From a virus: DNA of 64,000 bases. The translations under genes were made by a program, and so were the position numbers. Every line of letters starts with the position of its first letter. Within the stretch, counting starts at the first letter, position 1. The notes beneath the pieces are model-generated. The model saw only the letters and a list, made by a program, of their open reading frames with translations. It made no database searches and was not told where the DNA came from. The DNA lies in the IMG/VR virus record IMGVR_UViG_3300030099_008235, positions 32,647 through 96,646 of that record, one strand, 5' to 3'. Positions 43,649 through 53,723 of the stretch are shown here, piece by piece.

Positions 43649-45214
43649 ATGAATAAACCACAATCATTTATTGATAGAGATAGAGCAGATTCACTTCTTG
43701 AGAAGTGGGCTCCTGTTCTTGAATACTCTTCCGATAGTGTGGCACCTATTGAGGACGATCATACCCGTTTAAATACTGCTATTCTTCTTGAGAACCAAGA
43801 GAAATGGTGTATTGAAGAAGCAAACACTGCCGGTCACGGTGGTAGCTTCGGTAGCGGAGATTCCACCACGAACATCTTTAACCCACCCGGTACTGTTGGA
43901 TCGGCTGATAATTATGCTCCTGGTGATGCTCGCCTTCCAAAAGTGCTCATTCCAATGATTCGTCGTACGTTCCCCGAGCTCATCACTAACGAGATCGTTG
44001 GTGTTCAGCCTATGTCTGGTCCTGTTGGACTTGCGTTCGCACTTCGCTATGCCTATCAGTCCGATACCCTTGGTAGCGGTGTTGATGGTAAGGGTAGTGT
44101 ATCTTCCTCTGGAAACTCGCAAGTTTATCGTCCTGATCGTAGTGCTACTACCGGTCCTGGTTTCGTACCTGGTGACCATCCTACCCTTAGTGGCGGCAAT
44201 GGCCTCTACTCTGGTTCTGGAGGTCTTCCTGGGGACGAGCTTGGATACCAGTTGCTTGATACTCGCTTCACCGGTTCGTCTTCGACTCGGTTGAGTGGTA
44301 CTCCAAATGGTACCGACTGGCAGTTTAACTCCAAAGATACTGGTGTTGCTCAAATTCTTTCCGCTTTCGAGATTACTGGTAACATTCCTCAGGTTGAGGT
44401 TAAGTTCGAGAAGACCGCTGTTGAGGCAGGCACACGCCGCCTTGGTGCACGTTGGTCCGTTGAGCTTGAGCAAGACCTTAAGAACATGAACGGTATTGAT
44501 ATTGATGCTGAAATCACAAACGCTATGTCGTATGAGATTCAGGCTGAGATCGACCGTGAAATGCTCATGAGAATGATCCAGGCAGCTCTCGGAGCTGGAC
44601 TGAATAAGGGCTACTCCATCTGGTCTCCTGCTTCTGCAGATGGCCGTTGGATGGTTGAGCGTAACAGGGACTTCTATCAGCGTCTTATCATTGAAGCTAA
44701 CCGTATTGCTGTCCGTAACAGACGTGGAGCTGCTAACTTTATTGTAGCTACTCCTCGTGTTTGCGCTATCCTTGAGATGCTCCCTGAATTCCAGTGGGTA
44801 CCTGTACAGGGTGATGTTAACACGCAGCCTGTAGGAATCGCAAAGGTTGGTTCAGTCGGTGGAAGATTCAACGTTTACCGTGATACCAGAACTGAAGTTC
44901 AGAACTCTAGTTTTTATACTAATCCCAACGTGGCAGAGTATGACAACGAAGTGGCTGGCACTGCAAACGTAGAGTATGCACTGCTTGGTTACAAGGGTCC
45001 TGAGTTCTACGATACTGGTATCATTTATTGTCCTTACATTCCTGTCATGGTTCAGAGAACTATCGGTCCTAACGATTTCGCACCACGCGTTGGCTTGCTT
45101 ACTCGTTATGGTGTTGTTGATAACATCTTCGGAGCGGATCTCTACTACCATGTCGTGCTTTGTCAGGGTCTTGGTACAGCGTTTACGCCTGCTTCGCAGT
45201 CGGTGTACTTCTAA
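43649..45214 (+). CDS. 23: Major capsid protein gp23
   Basis: 521 aa, like T4 gp23. YAPGDARLPKVLIPMIRRTF, then PELITNEIVGVQPMSGPVGL, the stretch around EQDLKNMNGIDIDAEI and the C-terminal VVLCQGLGTAFTPASQSVYF are signature stretches. The IEE-A site after E57 fits gp21 maturation (E65 in T4). G+C and codon choice (GGT, CGT, CTT, ATC, AAC) are clearly higher than in all neighbours, consistent with selection for very high expression. A strong terminator follows. Confidence 0.97.
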   Translation: MNKPQSFIDRDRADSLLEKWAPVLEYSSDSVAPIEDDHTRLNTAILLENQEKWCIEEANTAGHGGSFGSGDSTTNIFNPPGTVGSADNYAPGDARLPKVLIPMIRRTFPELITNEIVGVQPMSGPVGLAFALRYAYQSDTLGSGVDGKGSVSSSGNSQVYRPDRSATTGPGFVPGDHPTLSGGNGLYSGSGGLPGDELGYQLLDTRFTGSSSTRLSGTPNGTDWQFNSKDTGVAQILSAFEITGNIPQVEVKFEKTAVEAGTRRLGARWSVELEQDLKNMNGIDIDAEITNAMSYEIQAEIDREMLMRMIQAALGAGLNKGYSIWSPASADGRWMVERNRDFYQRLIIEANRIAVRNRRGAANFIVATPRVCAILEMLPEFQWVPVQGDVNTQPVGIAKVGSVGGRFNVYRDTRTEVQNSSFYTNPNVAEYDNEVAGTANVEYALLGYKGPEFYDTGIIYCPYIPVMVQRTIGPNDFAPRVGLLTRYGVVDNIFGADLYYHVVLCQGLGTAFTPASQSVYF

Positions 45215-45257
45215 TAGTACGTCGCTGATTAAGCAGCAGTCTAGAGACAATCTGAGA

Positions 45258-45289
45258 AACGGTGGAACGAAAGTTCCACCGTTTTTTTT
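45258..45289 (+). terminator. Rho-independent terminator after gene 23
   Basis: An 11-bp perfect stem AACGGTGGAAC / GTTCCACCGTT with GAAA tetraloop followed directly by a T run. The strongest terminator seen in the window; it ends the head-gene transcription unit. Confidence 0.92.
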
Positions 45290-45320
45290 GTTTAAGTTTA
45301 CGTAAATTATAACACATTTC

Positions 45321-45328
45321 AATAAATA
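45321..45328 (+). promoter_or_regulatory. Late promoter-like AATAAATA
   Basis: 5 nt before the ATG at 45334, downstream of the gene 23 terminator. Confidence 0.6.
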
Positions 45329-45333
45329 TTAAT

Positions 45334-46023
45334 ATGGCAAACGACCCACCAATCATTTCGTATCCTAACGGTTTCTTCGCATCAAATACTGATCCAGGTC
45401 AAGGTGCGCATATTATGAATTTTCCTATAACCGACCCACCTGGTTTGTTGAGTTTTGTCCCACCTGTACCTAATGCAGTTGGTGGAAATTTGGCAAGATC
45501 ATCCGGTTTTGATACTTTATCATCTGGATCAAATCAAGCTGATACATCTAGTGCTTTGATTGGTGTTTTATCATCACCTGGTAAAGGTCAACATTGGGGA
45601 TGCCAAAAAGTTGGAACTCCAGGATTATCTGCTTATGGTATTTTATGGAGAGTGCCAGGTAAAACATTAGAAAATAATATTGGTAACTATGCTACACGTA
45701 GTGCTGCAGGTGTTACAAATGGCACAACTCGAGTTATTATTCTTAGTACGCCTAATAGAGCCGGTAATCATGCTGGTCATAGAAATACTACTATTATTAC
45801 TAGCATTTCAGCTGCTATTGATCTTGCAGTTTTATATAGAAATGGTTCTTCAGCAACATATACTATTTCTGCTGATGCTTCTATGAAAAATAGTTCTGGG
45901 CATAGTACAGCAGCATTTTATAATTCACTAGCCGCGGGAGTTTCTGCTACTGGTGATGAATATAACGTCGATACTAATGTTGGTCCAAATATTCGCCGCT
46001 TAGTACAGTTAGGCTATCGTTAA
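45334..46023 (+). CDS. Putative virion structural protein, 229 aa
   Basis: No family recognised. Gly/Ser/Asn/Thr-rich and beta-like (TSSALIGVLSSPGKGQHWGC, then AYGILWRVPGKTLENNI and TTRVIILSTPNRAGNHAGHR), a composition of decoration, fibre or appendage proteins. It has its own late octamer right after the gene 23 terminator, pointing to abundant late expression. It ends 15 nt inside the convergent glycosyltransferase gene. Confidence 0.6.
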   Translation: MANDPPIISYPNGFFASNTDPGQGAHIMNFPITDPPGLLSFVPPVPNAVGGNLARSSGFDTLSSGSNQADTSSALIGVLSSPGKGQHWGCQKVGTPGLSAYGILWRVPGKTLENNIGNYATRSAAGVTNGTTRVIILSTPNRAGNHAGHRNTTIITSISAAIDLAVLYRNGSSATYTISADASMKNSSGHSTAAFYNSLAAGVSATGDEYNVDTNVGPNIRRLVQLGYR

Positions 46024-46683
46024 TTGCTTTAGATAACGCCTAAAATTCTTTTTAATGCCAAGTAATGCTTTCAAACCACTTGGAAAGTGTCTTACATATG
46101 GATTATGTTTAGTTACTTTTTCGTAGTTTTGAATTATATTATAAGGAACTATACAACTTATATCTCTTATATTATGAGTATTTAATTCGTACATTTTTTG
46201 ACATACTCCTTGCTCCCAATCAGAATAATTCTGTTTAAACATCCACTCATCATAAGTCCAAAATTTTAAAAGCTCCTTTACATTAGGTGTATTTTTTACT
46301 ATAAAAACTCCTGTATTTATTGCTGGGTAATTAGAATCAATTTCAAGTGGAAACCCTTTGCATGTACCATCCTCGCTAAAAATTATCTGCTTATCTTTAT
46401 ACTCATTAATTAGATCTTCAATAGGCCCTCTGTCTATATAAAAATGAGCATCAGCATCTATCCAAATAATATAATCGTAGTTATCTAAATGCTCTATAAC
46501 CATGGGTAACTTTTCCCAGGCTAAGTCTTTTCTATTATGTCTTCTTTTTGAAGAAAACTTAAAATCATAACCATATTTTTCACAATATGCTTTGTTTATA
46601 GCATAACTCAACTTACCATACTTTTTAGCAACTACGCTATCAAACCACATTACTATGCATATCTTATTCTTCTGGCCTATCAT
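46009..46683 (-). CDS. GT34-like galactosyltransferase family protein
   Basis: The start at 46683 (MIGQKNKICIVMWFDSVVAK) is preferred over a longer frame that runs into the fibre gene; 224 aa. YAINKAYCEKYGYDF, then KLPMVIEHLDNYDYIIWIDA (DxD motif IDADAHF), NTGVFIVKNTPNVKEL and SDWEQGVCQKMY, follow the GMA12/MNN10 (GT34) pattern. It overlaps the end of the giant fibre gene by 20 nt on the same strand, so it is co-translated with the fibre and could glycosylate it. Confidence 0.75.
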   Translation of the reverse strand: MIGQKNKICIVMWFDSVVAKKYGKLSYAINKAYCEKYGYDFKFSSKRRHNRKDLAWEKLPMVIEHLDNYDYIIWIDADAHFYIDRGPIEDLINEYKDKQIIFSEDGTCKGFPLEIDSNYPAINTGVFIVKNTPNVKELLKFWTYDEWMFKQNYSDWEQGVCQKMYELNTHNIRDISCIVPYNIIQNYEKVTKHNPYVRHFPSGLKALLGIKKNFRRYLKQLTIA

Positions 46684-49600
46684 ATTCAACTCTAATACTT
46701 CCTTCACTATCAGTAAGAGGATTTTGTAACATATGTATATCATGTCTTTCACCCAATACCATCCATGAAACAGTAGCAGTTGAATCTGTAACACAACTTT
46801 CAACTGTTAATGTATTACCTGAAACCGAACCTTTAACTGGGTCCCAGTTAGTTTCATTAGTAGTAAATGTTCTAAAGCATCTATTTAAAGCAGTTAATGT
46901 ACCATCTGTCATACCATATAAATTATCAATATCAACAGTAGCTTTACCAGCTGTTAATTGTACAACTCCGCTATAGATATTATCAGCTTGAGGCGACTCA
47001 ACAAATGAGTGTGATAACCGCTTACTACCGGATAAAGCAGGTAATGGATGCGCAATATCAAAGCAACCTGAAGATTTAGATAATGTACCACCTACATGAA
47101 CACTACCGGTAGTAATTATAGAACCCTGACCAGAGCAGCAACCACATGAACCTACTGCTACTACATAACTACTACTACACGATTGTCCTCCGAAACCAGC
47201 TCCGCAGACAAATGCTGTACCAGTAGAAAAGCATCCGCAAACATCTAGATTATCAGCAAAAGTTCCATCACCGCCTCCGAGAGTTAAAACAGTTCCAGTT
47301 GAATCTTGAATCAGCAATGAACCTCTTTTGTTCCCCATAATTGAACAACCTAAAGTATTATTAATAAAAAATTGTTCAGCATCTGGACTAGGAGCAGTAT
47401 TATAGATACTAAAGGCTGAGCATCCGGCTTCTCCTGCTACTATCTTAACTTCAGGATTAGATTTTAACAAACAAATAGCTCCAGTTGAGTCTGTACTATC
47501 ACAACCAACTTTTACATTATTATTAAATATAGCAGTACCGGCATCTGACATATCTAATGTTAATGCTGTTATAGTTGATGAATCATCTACTCCTTTGAAG
47601 ATAATATCTTTATTATTGGTTTCTGATTTTATTACAAAATTAGAAGTATCTCGTTTAAATCTTCCAAACGCTGTACCATCATCTTTAAGAATTACATCAG
47701 CACCTCCTGCATCAATATTAATATCTCCTCCAGCATCAATAGTTAACTCACCACTATCTGATATAGTTGAATTAGAAAGACTAATATTACCACATACTAA
47801 CATATCACCAGTACGACCAATGCAAAATACTCTTGCAAGCGTTAAATCACAACCTATAGCAGTACAGCTATTACTGCTATCAGCACAAAATAATAAACTA
47901 CTGCTAGATATTTCTAATGCAGTATGACCACCACTAAAGTTTCCATATGTAGATACATAGGCTGAACTACCAGCTTTACCCTCAGCGCCGAAGCCTATAA
48001 CAAAATTACCTGATGAGTGTCGTGTTGATATAACTCCTAATCTATTTTCACCTGAATAATTGGCTGCTAGCACTCTACCTCCTGTAGTTGCAGTTGCACC
48101 TATAGTAAAATCTGCTCTAGAGTGAACTGTTTCAACGCTAGCGTTACCTATTGAAACTGTATTATCTCCACAACCACAAGCACAATAACCTATTACAGTT
48201 TCATTACTTGGACCGGATCCACTTGCTCTAGTACATGCCCCTAAATAAGTTGCTTGATCAGGAGATGTAACAGTATTACTACCATTTATTTGTCTTGTTC
48301 CTGCAAAAAACCCTAAAGATACATTGCATACGCCATCAGTATTTTTTTCTAATGCATGTGTACCTACAACTGTATTTGCACCACCTGTAGAGTCATTAGC
48401 AGCATTTGTACCTATTGCTACATTTCCCCCGCTAGTTGTATTGCATATTAATGCATTATTACCTATAGCTACTGTACAAAAACCACTATTTTTTAAACCA
48501 GCTTGTCTACCTATAGTAACTATACAACCCCCGTCAGTGTTGCACATACCGGAAAATTCTCCTATATTAACATTACCACTTCCTGAAGTAATACAACTAC
48601 CTGCGTGATAACCTAATGCAGTATTTCCTTGCGTACTGCTGTTTTTTAATGCATTATTACCTACAGCTGTATTTTGGTGACCGGTATTAGCGCATAAAGC
48701 TCCAGTACCTATAGCTACGTTATCACCACATGTAGTATTACTTTTACCAGCATCACAACCAACACTGATATTTCTAGCACCGGTGGTGTTGCATGCTGCA
48801 GCATTTTTACCTAAAGCTATATTATCACTTGCAGTTGTATTACCCATAAGAGCCTGAAACCCTAATGAAATATTATTGCAACCTTCAGTATTACACCGCA
48901 TTGAATGAAATCCTAGTCCAATATTGCAGTTACCGCAAGTATTACAATATACAGCTCCACATCCTAGAGCAATATTATTAAGACCTGTTGTATTGAATAA
49001 GAAGGTATTCATTCCTAATGCAATATTACAACAACCTGTAGTATTATTTAGAGCAGTTCCGCAACCTATTGCAATATTGCCTCCACCCTCAGTATTACAA
49101 TTTAACGCGTTTATTCCTATAGCTATGTTTTCATTTCCTGTTGTATTTTTTAATAAAGGTTGTCTACCTATTCCAACGTTAAAGCAACCTTCAGTATTTG
49201 AACACAGAGGAAAAGATCCAATAGCTACATTACAGCAACCACAAGTATTATCACACAAAGCTTCAAGACCTAATCCAACGTTAAAGCTACCAGTTGTATT
49301 ATTATATAAAGCTACATAACCTGCAGCTACATTATTACTACCAGTAGTATTTAACACAAGGGCATGATTTAAAGCAACATTTTGACAACCTGTAGTGCAA
49401 CATAATGCTTGTCTACCTATAGCTACGTTATAACACGAAGTAGTGTTGCACATACCGGCTCTCTCACCTATAGCTACATTATATTGACCAGATGTATTGC
49501 ATTTCAGAGCTAAACAGCCTATTCCAATATTATTAGAACCTGTATTATTTGCTAGGGCATCCCTTCCCATTCCAATATTATTAGAACCTCTTCTGCCTGA

Positions 49601-52600
49601 ATGCATAGCTTGGTGACCCATTGCTATGTTATCTTCACCAGTATCTAAACATGTTAATGAATTTCCAAATGCAATATTATGATTACCAGCTGTAAGAGCA
49701 AACAACGCGGTATTACCAACAGCTACATTAGTATCTCCATCAGTATTATTATGCAAGGCACTTTTACCAATACCTACATTTTGATCACCAGTAGTGATTT
49801 CCTGTAAAGCACTTCTACCGTAAGCAACATTATCAGTACCACTAGTTATACATCTCATCGCACAAAATCCTATACCTACGTTATAACAACCAGTAACGTC
49901 ACAACCAAACATAGCATCATGTCCTATAGCTACATTTTGACAACCTGTAGTAGCATTTTGTAAAGCTGCTTTACCAACTGCAACGTTACACCCACCGGTA
50001 GTGTTACTTTGTAAAGCTCTACAGCCTACAGCAACATTACCGGTAACTGTATTTTTACATAACGCAGCACACCCTATTGCAATGTTCACGCATCCTGAAA
50101 CATTGCAAAGATTTGCATGAGTTCCTATTGCTATATTACCACTTGCATTAGTTTGAGCAAATGCTGCTGAGCTACCTATTGCTACATTATTACCTCCACT
50201 ACAATTTTGTTGTAATGCATTAGGTCCTAAGGCAACATTACTATTGCCAGTTGTCATATTTTTCGCAGTTTGCGTACCTATTGCTACGTTATCTGATCCC
50301 TCGGTTAAGCCACATAAAGATCTAAATCCCATACCTATATTTTTAGCACCTGTAGTAAGTGCCCCAATGGTTTGACATCCAATAGCAATATTGCAATTAC
50401 CAGTAGCACTACCGGAAGTACCCTGGCCAGCGCAACTACCTAAAAAGACATTATCAGCACCTGATGTCATGTTTACCCCCGCGGATGCTCCGATATGTAT
50501 ATTTTTTGAACCGGTATTCACATTCCCCGCTTTACGACCGATCGCTACTGTTTCAGCACCTGTAGTATTACATATCATTGCGCCACAACCTATAGCAACA
50601 TTAAAATTACCTGTAGTATTCTTTATAAGAGTACAACAACCTAAACCTACATTACTACAACCATCTGTAGTACATAATAATGCACACATTCCTATAGCAA
50701 TATTATGAGAACCATTTGTGCTCAAGCACATATTTCTAAAACCTGCTGCAAAGTTAAAATTACCAGTAGTATTACACTTAAGTGCATTAAAACCTAAAGC
50801 TATATTACATCCCCCGGTACACGTACACATTAACGATTGTGAACCCATTGCTATGTTATCTTTTCCAGTAGTAGCACAAAGCATTGAACATGTACCCATA
50901 GCAATATTACCCTGATTAGATTCTGTCATAGGGCCAGCGCCAGCACACGGCCCGATTGAAATATTACTAGTACCTGTTGTAGTACTTCCTCCAGCATTAT
51001 TACCTAAAGATATATTTGATGATCCAGTTGTAAGATTTTGGTTAGCAAGACAACCTAATGATATATTATTACCACCTGTGCCGGCAGCTGCATCAGAAGT
51101 ACTACCTCTCCCTGCACCGCATCCAATACCAATATTATGATTTGCCGATACTCTACCCAATGCGCAGTTTCCTATCCCTATACTATTACTAGGAGCTGCA
51201 AAATCTCTGACACATGAATTGTCTACCATTAAAGCTCTACAGCCTACTGCTACGTTATTACACCCGGATATATTGTAATATAGACTTTGATACCCCACAG
51301 AAGTATTCCTTAGTCCACATACATTACAATATTGACTTTGAGATCCTAAAGCACTATTACAACTACCTGTAGTAATATCTTGAAGAGCATCTGGACCTAC
51401 AGCAGCATTATGACAACCTGTAGTATTACTACACATTGCGCAAAAACCTAAAGCAACATTCTTTATTCCAGCTGTAGTATTGCGTAATGTTGAGGTTCCT
51501 ACAGCTACATTACATTTAGCTGATGCGCTTTGAAACATTGACCCTTCGCCTATAGCTACATTTTGACAACTAATATCTGTACAAAGCATTGTACAAGATC
51601 CTATAGCTATATTAGACTGACCGCATCTAGCATTTTGCATTGATCTATAACCTATAGAAACTGTCTTACTATTACTACCATCATTCTCAGAAAGAAGAGC
51701 TTGATGCCCTAGTGCAACATTAAAACAACCTACATTACACATAGCTGCTTGATGACCCACAGCAGTATTTTGTGTATTATTATTACATCGTAGAGCTCCG
51801 CATCCAATTGCAACATTTTGACTACAATTATTTTTTTCACCAGCAAAGTCTCCTACAAAAGTATTAGAGCAACCTCCTGAAGTCATTTGATTACCTGCAC
51901 ATTGTCCTATAAGTACGTTTTGTCTACCTGTGGTGAGACACTCACCTGCATCAGTTCCGAAGAGTGTATTAGCTAATCCTCCACTATTCCCAAAAAGCTG
52001 GCTGCAATATCTTTTAGCACTTATACTGCCATTTACTGTAAATTGCTGATTTGGTGTTGCAGTATTAATTCCTACGTTTTTAGTACTAGTATCAGAATAA
52101 ATTGTAGGATTACCAGATTCATCCGAAACATAAAAATCATTACCCGATGAAGCGGGTTTTATTTTAAAGCTATTGCTATAAGTCCCACCAGTACCATGTG
52201 AACCTATTCTCCATGTTTCACTACCACCAGGCTTAAATAGTAAATGTGTATTTGTATCATAGCTACCATGCGCACTTTCAATAAATGCTAAACCTGCGCC
52301 TCCATCATAATCTATACCTAAAGATACCGGATTAGCAGAATGAAATAACTCTAATGCAATAGTATTACCGGTAGTTTTTGATCCAATTCTTAACTCATTA
52401 GTAGCAGGTCCCCCTCCACTACCTCCTATATAATAACCACAACTCGTACCATCTAAGCCTATATTTTTTGCGCTAAGACCACCGCGTGCACTTATATTGC
52501 CTGAGACTGTAAGCAGTTCACCAGGAGCTGTTGTGCCGATGCCGACGTTGCCGCCCTCAAGGATTGTCAATCTTTCGGTGACATTACCACTTCCATTGAC

Positions 52601-53701
52601 TCTTGTTGATAAAGCTAGGCCAGCTCCGTAATCCCCAGCGGTAGCGTTCGTTTTCTTTGCTTCTATGCTTCCGAATACTGTTCTGGTCGTGCCTGTATAT
52701 ACCCCAAAAAAATCAATCTCTCCACCAACACCCGCTGCAACTGAAGCTGTATCGGCAACAGCTACTACACCGTTGGCACCTTTTGCGGCAGCGACCTCAA
52801 GCTTTAACGCCGGTGCCGTAGTGCCGATGCCCACGTTTCCTGATGAGTTAACGGTTAACCTCTTAGACCCATCCGTTTCTAAGTGAATAGTATCTGTTTC
52901 AAAATTTATCTTAGTGTTTTCGTCCCCTGAGTGTCTTATGTCAGAAGATACCTCTACGCGATTTCCTATTACACCACCGCTACTCTTAATATCGCCACAA
53001 ACATGTAAAGGTTTAGATGGATTAGTTGTTCCTATGCCTACATTTCCACCATCTTCGATATAAAAAGCTGATGTACCATCATCTTGAAAATCTACTATAG
53101 GCTGTGCACCTGTTTGATTTGCAAGAATAGCAGGACCCGTACCACTATTTTCTACAGATAATGCTGAAGTTAATGAAAATATTGTATCTATACATGTTAT
53201 ATCTCCAGTTACTGATAAATTACCCTGTATAGTTGCATTGCATCTTAATATTGCATCACCATTTACATCAAATACTGCAGCAGGAGTTTGAGTTCTAATA
53301 CCAACTTTATCATTTGTATCAATAAACAAAGATGTAGTACTACCGTTATCAGTACTAAACTCCATATCAACCCCGTTAGCATAAAAATTTAAATCGCCAC
53401 CTGTTCTACTAATTGAAGAATTTTCATTACCTATACAAATTACAGCTTCCCCTGATCCTCGAGATTCTAAACATATAGTTGCTCCTGAAGCTCCATCATC
53501 CACAACTAAGGATGTAGTAGCATCAGATCCTTGTATACGTACAACATCAGAGCAAAATTTTGCATCTCCTATCACCTCTAATTTACAAGCAGGAGTATTT
53601 GTACCAATACCAACATTAGATGCAAAAAAACTAGAATCTGCACAAGCACTTAAACCCCCTGCTGCGCTAATTCCTCCTGTTGATGTTACTTTTATTGACA
53701 T
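46664..53701 (-). CDS. Giant fibre protein 1 with YadA-head-like repeats, 2345 aa
   Basis: Begins MSIKVTSTGGISAAGGLSAC, followed by repeats of the NVGIGTxxPxxKLxVxGNIS cassette (residues about 30-560). A block of about 14-residue repeats (NTTGxxNVAIGxxALxxN) follows to about residue 1860, then further beta segments and a C-terminal domain with RLSHSFVESPQADNIYSGVV and TVSWMVLGERHDIHML. The 14-residue repeat is the Hep_Hag/YadA head motif, which in trimeric adhesins forms a left-handed beta-roll. Cysteine content is unusually high. Probably a long trimeric tail or head fibre for host attachment. Confidence 0.82.
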   Translation of the reverse strand: MSIKVTSTGGISAAGGLSACADSSFFASNVGIGTNTPACKLEVIGDAKFCSDVVRIQGSDATTSLVVDDGASGATICLESRGSGEAVICIGNENSSISRTGGDLNFYANGVDMEFSTDNGSTTSLFIDTNDKVGIRTQTPAAVFDVNGDAILRCNATIQGNLSVTGDITCIDTIFSLTSALSVENSGTGPAILANQTGAQPIVDFQDDGTSAFYIEDGGNVGIGTTNPSKPLHVCGDIKSSGGVIGNRVEVSSDIRHSGDENTKINFETDTIHLETDGSKRLTVNSSGNVGIGTTAPALKLEVAAAKGANGVVAVADTASVAAGVGGEIDFFGVYTGTTRTVFGSIEAKKTNATAGDYGAGLALSTRVNGSGNVTERLTILEGGNVGIGTTAPGELLTVSGNISARGGLSAKNIGLDGTSCGYYIGGSGGGPATNELRIGSKTTGNTIALELFHSANPVSLGIDYDGGAGLAFIESAHGSYDTNTHLLFKPGGSETWRIGSHGTGGTYSNSFKIKPASSGNDFYVSDESGNPTIYSDTSTKNVGINTATPNQQFTVNGSISAKRYCSQLFGNSGGLANTLFGTDAGECLTTGRQNVLIGQCAGNQMTSGGCSNTFVGDFAGEKNNCSQNVAIGCGALRCNNNTQNTAVGHQAAMCNVGCFNVALGHQALLSENDGSNSKTVSIGYRSMQNARCGQSNIAIGSCTMLCTDISCQNVAIGEGSMFQSASAKCNVAVGTSTLRNTTAGIKNVALGFCAMCSNTTGCHNAAVGPDALQDITTGSCNSALGSQSQYCNVCGLRNTSVGYQSLYYNISGCNNVAVGCRALMVDNSCVRDFAAPSNSIGIGNCALGRVSANHNIGIGCGAGRGSTSDAAAGTGGNNISLGCLANQNLTTGSSNISLGNNAGGSTTTGTSNISIGPCAGAGPMTESNQGNIAMGTCSMLCATTGKDNIAMGSQSLMCTCTGGCNIALGFNALKCNTTGNFNFAAGFRNMCLSTNGSHNIAIGMCALLCTTDGCSNVGLGCCTLIKNTTGNFNVAIGCGAMICNTTGAETVAIGRKAGNVNTGSKNIHIGASAGVNMTSGADNVFLGSCAGQGTSGSATGNCNIAIGCQTIGALTTGAKNIGMGFRSLCGLTEGSDNVAIGTQTAKNMTTGNSNVALGPNALQQNCSGGNNVAIGSSAAFAQTNASGNIAIGTHANLCNVSGCVNIAIGCAALCKNTVTGNVAVGCRALQSNTTGGCNVAVGKAALQNATTGCQNVAIGHDAMFGCDVTGCYNVGIGFCAMRCITSGTDNVAYGRSALQEITTGDQNVGIGKSALHNNTDGDTNVAVGNTALFALTAGNHNIAFGNSLTCLDTGEDNIAMGHQAMHSGRRGSNNIGMGRDALANNTGSNNIGIGCLALKCNTSGQYNVAIGERAGMCNTTSCYNVAIGRQALCCTTGCQNVALNHALVLNTTGSNNVAAGYVALYNNTTGSFNVGLGLEALCDNTCGCCNVAIGSFPLCSNTEGCFNVGIGRQPLLKNTTGNENIAIGINALNCNTEGGGNIAIGCGTALNNTTGCCNIALGMNTFLFNTTGLNNIALGCGAVYCNTCGNCNIGLGFHSMRCNTEGCNNISLGFQALMGNTTASDNIALGKNAAACNTTGARNISVGCDAGKSNTTCGDNVAIGTGALCANTGHQNTAVGNNALKNSSTQGNTALGYHAGSCITSGSGNVNIGEFSGMCNTDGGCIVTIGRQAGLKNSGFCTVAIGNNALICNTTSGGNVAIGTNAANDSTGGANTVVGTHALEKNTDGVCNVSLGFFAGTRQINGSNTVTSPDQATYLGACTRASGSGPSNETVIGYCACGCGDNTVSIGNASVETVHSRADFTIGATATTGGRVLAANYSGENRLGVISTRHSSGNFVIGFGAEGKAGSSAYVSTYGNFSGGHTALEISSSSLLFCADSSNSCTAIGCDLTLARVFCIGRTGDMLVCGNISLSNSTISDSGELTIDAGGDINIDAGGADVILKDDGTAFGRFKRDTSNFVIKSETNNKDIIFKGVDDSSTITALTLDMSDAGTAIFNNNVKVGCDSTDSTGAICLLKSNPEVKIVAGEAGCSAFSIYNTAPSPDAEQFFINNTLGCSIMGNKRGSLLIQDSTGTVLTLGGGDGTFADNLDVCGCFSTGTAFVCGAGFGGQSCSSSYVVAVGSCGCCSGQGSIITTGSVHVGGTLSKSSGCFDIAHPLPALSGSKRLSHSFVESPQADNIYSGVVQLTAGKATVDIDNLYGMTDGTLTALNRCFRTFTTNETNWDPVKGSVSGNTLTVESCVTDSTATVSWMVLGERHDIHMLQNPLTDSEGSIRVEYDRPEE
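48130..51990 (-). repeat. Tandem YadA-head-like repeat block in fibre 1
   Basis: About 42-nt (14-residue) degenerate tandem repeats, core N-T-T-G-x-x-N-V-A-I-G-x-x-A-L, across nearly 3.9 kb without a frame break. Units differ at the DNA level mainly at third positions, so the block is conserved as protein. Boundaries are approximate. Confidence 0.85.
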
Positions 53702-53710
53702 TAATATTAA

Positions 53711-53718
53711 TATTTAAT
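53711..53718 (-). promoter_or_regulatory. Late promoter-like ATTAAATA for fibre 1
   Basis: Read on the minus strand, 9 nt before the fibre 1 ATG within the 22-nt gap between the two fibre genes. Weak match to the octamer. Confidence 0.35.
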
Positions 53719-53723
53719 CTGGA

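Noticed and set aside
43769-45322. Several long frames on both strands overlapping gene 23
   Set aside because: They result from the high G+C and codon bias of gene 23; gp23 itself is unambiguous.
46684-46803. N-terminal extension of the GT34-like gene from 46803
   Set aside because: The extra 40 residues are antisense-free but out of frame with the fibre gene they overlap, and are hydrophobic and non-homologous; MIGQKNKICIVMWF at 46683 gives the normal family start.
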